Part shown: piece after piece, positions 50,641 through 53,816 of the stretch | How the letters are laid out: each line of letters starts with the position of its first letter | How positions within the stretch are numbered: position 1 is the first letter of the stretch | Source: Pseudomonas reidholzensis | GTDB lineage: Bacteria > Pseudomonadota > Gammaproteobacteria > Pseudomonadales > Pseudomonadaceae | Length of the DNA stretch: 53,816 nt | Assembly (NCBI RefSeq): GCF_900536025.1 | Contig: NZ_UNOZ01000001.1 | Location: 1-53,816, forward strand | Direction of reading: 5' to 3' | Made by a program: the position numbers and the translations under genes | The notes under the pieces: generated by a model | The model's input: the letters and a program-made list of their open reading frames with translations, nothing else | Database searches by the model: none | Told to the model about the DNA's origin: nothing

Positions 50641-53600
50641 ATGAGCAGTGTTGTTGCCATCGTCAAAAGCATTGTTGGCCAAGTCATCGCGGTATCCCCT
50701 GAAGGCATTCGACGCGTCCTTATCGAAGGCGACCGTTTGCTGGCCGGCGAGCAGGTGCTGACCGGTGTCGGCGGTGCTGTGACGCTCGAGCTGGCGGATG
50801 GCCGCACACTCGACCTGGGCCGCGACACTCAATGGAGCGCGGACGCTCCGGATAGCACCACCGACCTGAGCCAGGCCACCGCACAGGCAGCGCCCTCGGT
50901 CGAAGAACTGCAACAAGCGATCTCCGCCGGCCTCGACCCGACCACCGAGCTCGAAGCGACCGCTGCGGGCCCGACTGCCGCGGGCGCGGGTGGTTCGGTA
51001 GGCGGTGGGCACTCGTTCGTCATGCTCGATGAGACGGCTGGCGTGGTTGATCCGACCATTGGCTTCCCGACTGCCCCGATCGGCTTTGAAACCTTCGCTA
51101 CGCGCGAAGAAGTGGGCGGCATTGATACCAACCTCAACGCCGACCAGACCGTCACTGCCGTACCGGTTGCCACCGGGCTGACCCTCACCGGCACGCCTAC
51201 GATTACCGAAGCGGGTGGTGTGATCGTCTACACCGCGACCGTCGGCCAACCGCCGCTGACCGACCTGACCATTACCCTCTCCAATGGCCAGGTCATCGTC
51301 ATCAGCGCCGGCCAGACCACCGGCACCGTCAGCGTGACCATCCCGCCGAACGACACGCCGTACATCGACGGGAGCGAGATTTCCACGACCATCACCGGCA
51401 CCTCCGGTGGTGGCGGCCTGATCATCACCCCGAATCCGGCCCCAGCGGTCACCCAGATCGTCGACACCATCGACACCACGACGGTTGCCGTTACCGCGCA
51501 GCCGGCGAAAGAAGGCGATGCCAACATCACCTTCGAATTCCAGCTGAGCAACCCGCCGCAGGCTGGCAGCACGACCACCCTGACCGTGAACGTCGGTGGT
51601 ACTGACTACACAGTGACCGTCGACGCGAACGGCAAGGGCACCCTGGTCATCCCGAACACCAACGGTGAGGACGCCTATAAGGATCCATCGTCGGTGACTG
51701 CGACGGTTACTGCTGTAAACGGCGGTAACTTCGAAGCTGTGGACCTGACTGGCGCGACCACTACCGCTACCGTGGAAGACACCGTCGACACCACGACCGT
51801 GGCGGTGTCCGCGGAGCCTGCGAAAGAGGGTGATGCCAACATCACGTTCAACTTCCAGCTGAGCAATCCGCCGCAGGCGGGTAGCCCGACCACATTGACC
51901 GTCAATGTCGGTGGCACCAACTACACCGTTCAGATCGATGCGAACGGTAAAGGCACTCTGCAGGTTCCTAACACTAACGGCGAAGATGCCTACAAAGACC
52001 CTTCTTCCGTTACCGCTACCGTTACTGCGGTAAACGGTGGCAACTTCGAAGGCGTGGACCTGACGGGCGCGACCACTAACGCCACTGTCGAAGACACCGT
52101 CGACACCACCACCGTGGCGGTGTCCGCGGAGCCTGCGAAAGAGGGTGATGCCAACATCACCTTCAACTTCCAGCTGAGCAACCCGCCGCAGGCTGGCAGC
52201 CCTACCACGCTGACCGTCAATGTCGGTGGTACCGTCTATACCGTTGAGATCGATGCGAACGGCAAGGGAACCCTGCAGGTTCCTAACACTAACGGCGATG
52301 ATGTCTACATAGATCCATCTTCCGTGACTGCAAGCGTCACTGCCGTAAATGGCGGTAACTTCGAAGGCGTGGACCTGGCGGGCGCGACCACTACCGTTAC
52401 GGTCGAAGACACCCTTACGCCGGTCACCGCAATCGTGACTGCTAATCCGGTCAACGAAGGTCAAGAGATCACCTTCAACTTCCAAATGAGCTCCGCGCCG
52501 AAAGCAGGCAGCGATCCTGTGGTCCTGACCTACACCTTCAACGGTCAGCAGCACCAGATCACCCTGGACTCTACCGGCCACGGCTCGTTGACCGTAGCGA
52601 ACCCTAACGGCGAAGACGTCTACGTCGACGGCGGCACCCTGACCCTGACCGTAGACAGCGGCACCGGCGGTGGTTTCGAGAAGATCGGTACGTCGAATGG
52701 CACCGTGGTCGTCTCGGATACCGAAACGCCGGTGACTGCGATCGTGACTGCTAACCCGGTCAACGAAGGCCAGGACATCACCTTCAACTTCGCCATGAGC
52801 TCCGCGCCGAAGGCAGGCAGCGATCCTGTTGTCCTGACCTACACCTTCAACGGCCAGCAACATCAGATCACCCTGGACGCTACCGGCCACGGCTCGCTGA
52901 CTGTTGCTAACCCGAACGGCGAAGATGTGTACGTCGACGGCGGCACTCTGACCCTTGAGGTCCAGGGCGGCACCGGCGGTGGTTTCGAGAAGATCGGTAC
53001 CTCGGCTGGCACCGTAGTCGTATCGGATACCGAAACGCCGGTCACCGCGATCGTGACTGCTAACCCAGTCAACGAAGGTCAGGACATCACCTTCAACTTC
53101 CAGATGAGCGCTGCGCCGAAAGCGGGTAGCGATCCTGTTGTGCTGACCTACACCTTCAATGGCCAGCAGCACCAGATCACCCTGGACGACAAGGGCCATG
53201 GCTCGCTGACCGTAGCGAACCCGAACGGTGAAGACGTTTACGTCGACGCTGGCAGCCTGACCCTGACCGTAGATAGCGGCACCGGCGGTGGTTTCGAGAA
53301 GATCGGTACGTCGAATGGCACCGTGGTCGTCTCGGATACCGAGACCCCAGTAACTGCGATCGTGACTGCTAACCCAGTCAACGAAGGCCAGGACATCACC
53401 TTCAACTTCGCCATGAGCTCCGCGCCGAAGGCAGGCAGCGATCCTGTTGTGCTGACCTACACCTTCAATGGCCAGCAACACCAGATCACCCTGGACTCTA
53501 CCGGCCACGGCTCGCTGACTGTTGCCAACCCGAACGGCGAAGACGTCTACGTCGACGGCGGCACCCTGACCCTGACCGTAGACAGCGGCACCGGCGGTGG

Positions 53601-53816
53601 TTTCGAGAAGATCGGTACGTCGAATGGCACCGTCCAGGTCTCTGACACCGAGACACCAGTCACCGCCATCGTGACTGCTAACCCAGTCAACGAAGGCCAA
53701 GACATCACCTTCAACTTCCAGATGAGCTCCGCGCCGAAGGCAGGCAGCGATCCGGTTGTGCTGACCTATACCTTCAATGGCCAGCAACATCAGATCACGC
53801 TCGGCGGCACACACGA
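50641..53816 (+). CDS. lapA: LapA-type giant adhesin 2, N-terminal part (runs off the window)
   Basis: The first 1,058 codons of an adhesin with no stop before the window end. The retention module (about 1-130) is very like that of adhesin 1 and has TAAG at 107-110 and a second TAAG at 112-115. A first repeat like that of adhesin 1 follows (about 170-277). After residue 278 the repeats are unrelated in sequence to the other protein: three units of 105 residues (TTTVAVSAEPAKEGDANITF type), then units of 103 residues (TPVTAIVTANPVNEGQDITF type), four complete plus the start of a fifth. The start has ggagag four bases upstream. It is divergent from lapE-lapB-lapC and sits where lapA is recalled in KT2440, so I take it as the original LapA. 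Confidence 0.93.
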   Translation, partial: MSSVVAIVKSIVGQVIAVSPEGIRRVLIEGDRLLAGEQVLTGVGGAVTLELADGRTLDLGRDTQWSADAPDSTTDLSQATAQAAPSVEELQQAISAGLDPTTELEATAAGPTAAGAGGSVGGGHSFVMLDETAGVVDPTIGFPTAPIGFETFATREEVGGIDTNLNADQTVTAVPVATGLTLTGTPTITEAGGVIVYTATVGQPPLTDLTITLSNGQVIVISAGQTTGTVSVTIPPNDTPYIDGSEISTTITGTSGGGGLIITPNPAPAVTQIVDTIDTTTVAVTAQPAKEGDANITFEFQLSNPPQAGSTTTLTVNVGGTDYTVTVDANGKGTLVIPNTNGEDAYKDPSSVTATVTAVNGGNFEAVDLTGATTTATVEDTVDTTTVAVSAEPAKEGDANITFNFQLSNPPQAGSPTTLTVNVGGTNYTVQIDANGKGTLQVPNTNGEDAYKDPSSVTATVTAVNGGNFEGVDLTGATTNATVEDTVDTTTVAVSAEPAKEGDANITFNFQLSNPPQAGSPTTLTVNVGGTVYTVEIDANGKGTLQVPNTNGDDVYIDPSSVTASVTAVNGGNFEGVDLAGATTTVTVEDTLTPVTAIVTANPVNEGQEITFNFQMSSAPKAGSDPVVLTYTFNGQQHQITLDSTGHGSLTVANPNGEDVYVDGGTLTLTVDSGTGGGFEKIGTSNGTVVVSDTETPVTAIVTANPVNEGQDITFNFAMSSAPKAGSDPVVLTYTFNGQQHQITLDATGHGSLTVANPNGEDVYVDGGTLTLEVQGGTGGGFEKIGTSAGTVVVSDTETPVTAIVTANPVNEGQDITFNFQMSAAPKAGSDPVVLTYTFNGQQHQITLDDKGHGSLTVANPNGEDVYVDAGSLTLTVDSGTGGGFEKIGTSNGTVVVSDTETPVTAIVTANPVNEGQDITFNFAMSSAPKAGSDPVVLTYTFNGQQHQITLDSTGHGSLTVANPNGEDVYVDGGTLTLTVDSGTGGGFEKIGTSNGTVQVSDTETPVTAIVTANPVNEGQDITFNFQMSSAPKAGSDPVVLTYTFNGQQHQITLGGTH
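51472..52416 (+). repeat. Three tandem 315-bp coding units in adhesin 2
   Basis: The GACACCAC codons recur at 51472, 51787 and 52102, an exact period of 315 bases (105 residues). The units are highly alike, with NGEDAYKDPSSVTATVTAVN in the first two and a changed version (NGDDVYIDPSS) in the third. Confidence 0.9.
52417..53816 (+). repeat. Tandem 309-bp coding units in adhesin 2 (array continues)
   Basis: The TPVTAIVTANPVNEG codons recur at 52417, 52726, 53035, 53344 and 53653, an exact 309-base period (103 residues). Four units are complete; the fifth is cut by the window end, and its last few codons depart from the pattern. Confidence 0.9.

Noticed and set aside
50623..53814. Open frame of 1,063 codons on the minus strand
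   Set aside because: Antisense shadow of adhesin 2. The plus-strand frame has a good start, a ribosome site and a clear LapA retention module; the minus frame has none.

Overview
The window looks like a chromosomal segment of a fluorescent Pseudomonas of the P. putida group. The 3' end of the 23S rRNA and the two 5S genes read as Pseudomonas, the DNA is GC-rich, one intergenic gap holds an inverted pair of P. putida-type REP sequences, and the gene order (TonB receptor, fecR, fecI, GntR, lapG, lapD, then lapC, lapB, lapA) is the one I recall around the lap locus of P. putida KT2440.

Layout. 1-1200: tail of an rRNA operon (23S 3' end, two tandem 5S genes, each followed by a terminator). 1219-5372: a Fur-type iron-signalling cassette on the minus strand (ECF sigma factor, FecR anti-sigma regulator, TonB-dependent transducer). 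5417-6109: a GntR/FCD regulator with its own palindromic operator, divergent from lapG. 6317-9035: lapG and lapD, the periplasmic protease and the inner-membrane c-di-GMP receptor that together decide whether LapA-type adhesins stay on the surface. 9074-9415: a small conserved Pseudomonas protein. 9527-40852 (minus): one gene for an adhesin of 10,441 residues, of which residues 285-9184 are 89 tandem units of exactly 100 residues. 41611-45133 (plus): its own lapB and lapC, but no lapE. 45149-45377: REP pair and terminator between two converging operons. 45397-50301 (minus strand, transcribed lapE-lapB-lapC): a complete type I secretion system. 50641-53816 (plus, running off the end): the start of a second LapA-type adhesin with quite different repeats.

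How it fits together. Both adhesins start with nearly the same retention module, with a TAAG protease site at residues 107-110, the position where LapG cuts LapA in P. fluorescens. LapD keeps the residues known to bind c-di-GMP and to hold LapG. The simplest reading is that one LapD/LapG pair controls two giant adhesins. The second adhesin has a full LapE-LapB-LapC exporter. The first has only LapB and LapC and probably borrows LapE; a decayed stub resembling the 3' end of lapE lies just before its lapB. Compared with the remembered KT2440 order, a block of about 36 kb (small gene, adhesin 1, lapB, lapC) sits between lapD and lapC.

The strongest leads are the double-adhesin locus, the 26.7 kb repeat array with no net indel, its patchwork of shared sequence blocks, and the lapE stub. 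All family assignments come from reading the sequence and remembered family knowledge; no database search was run.
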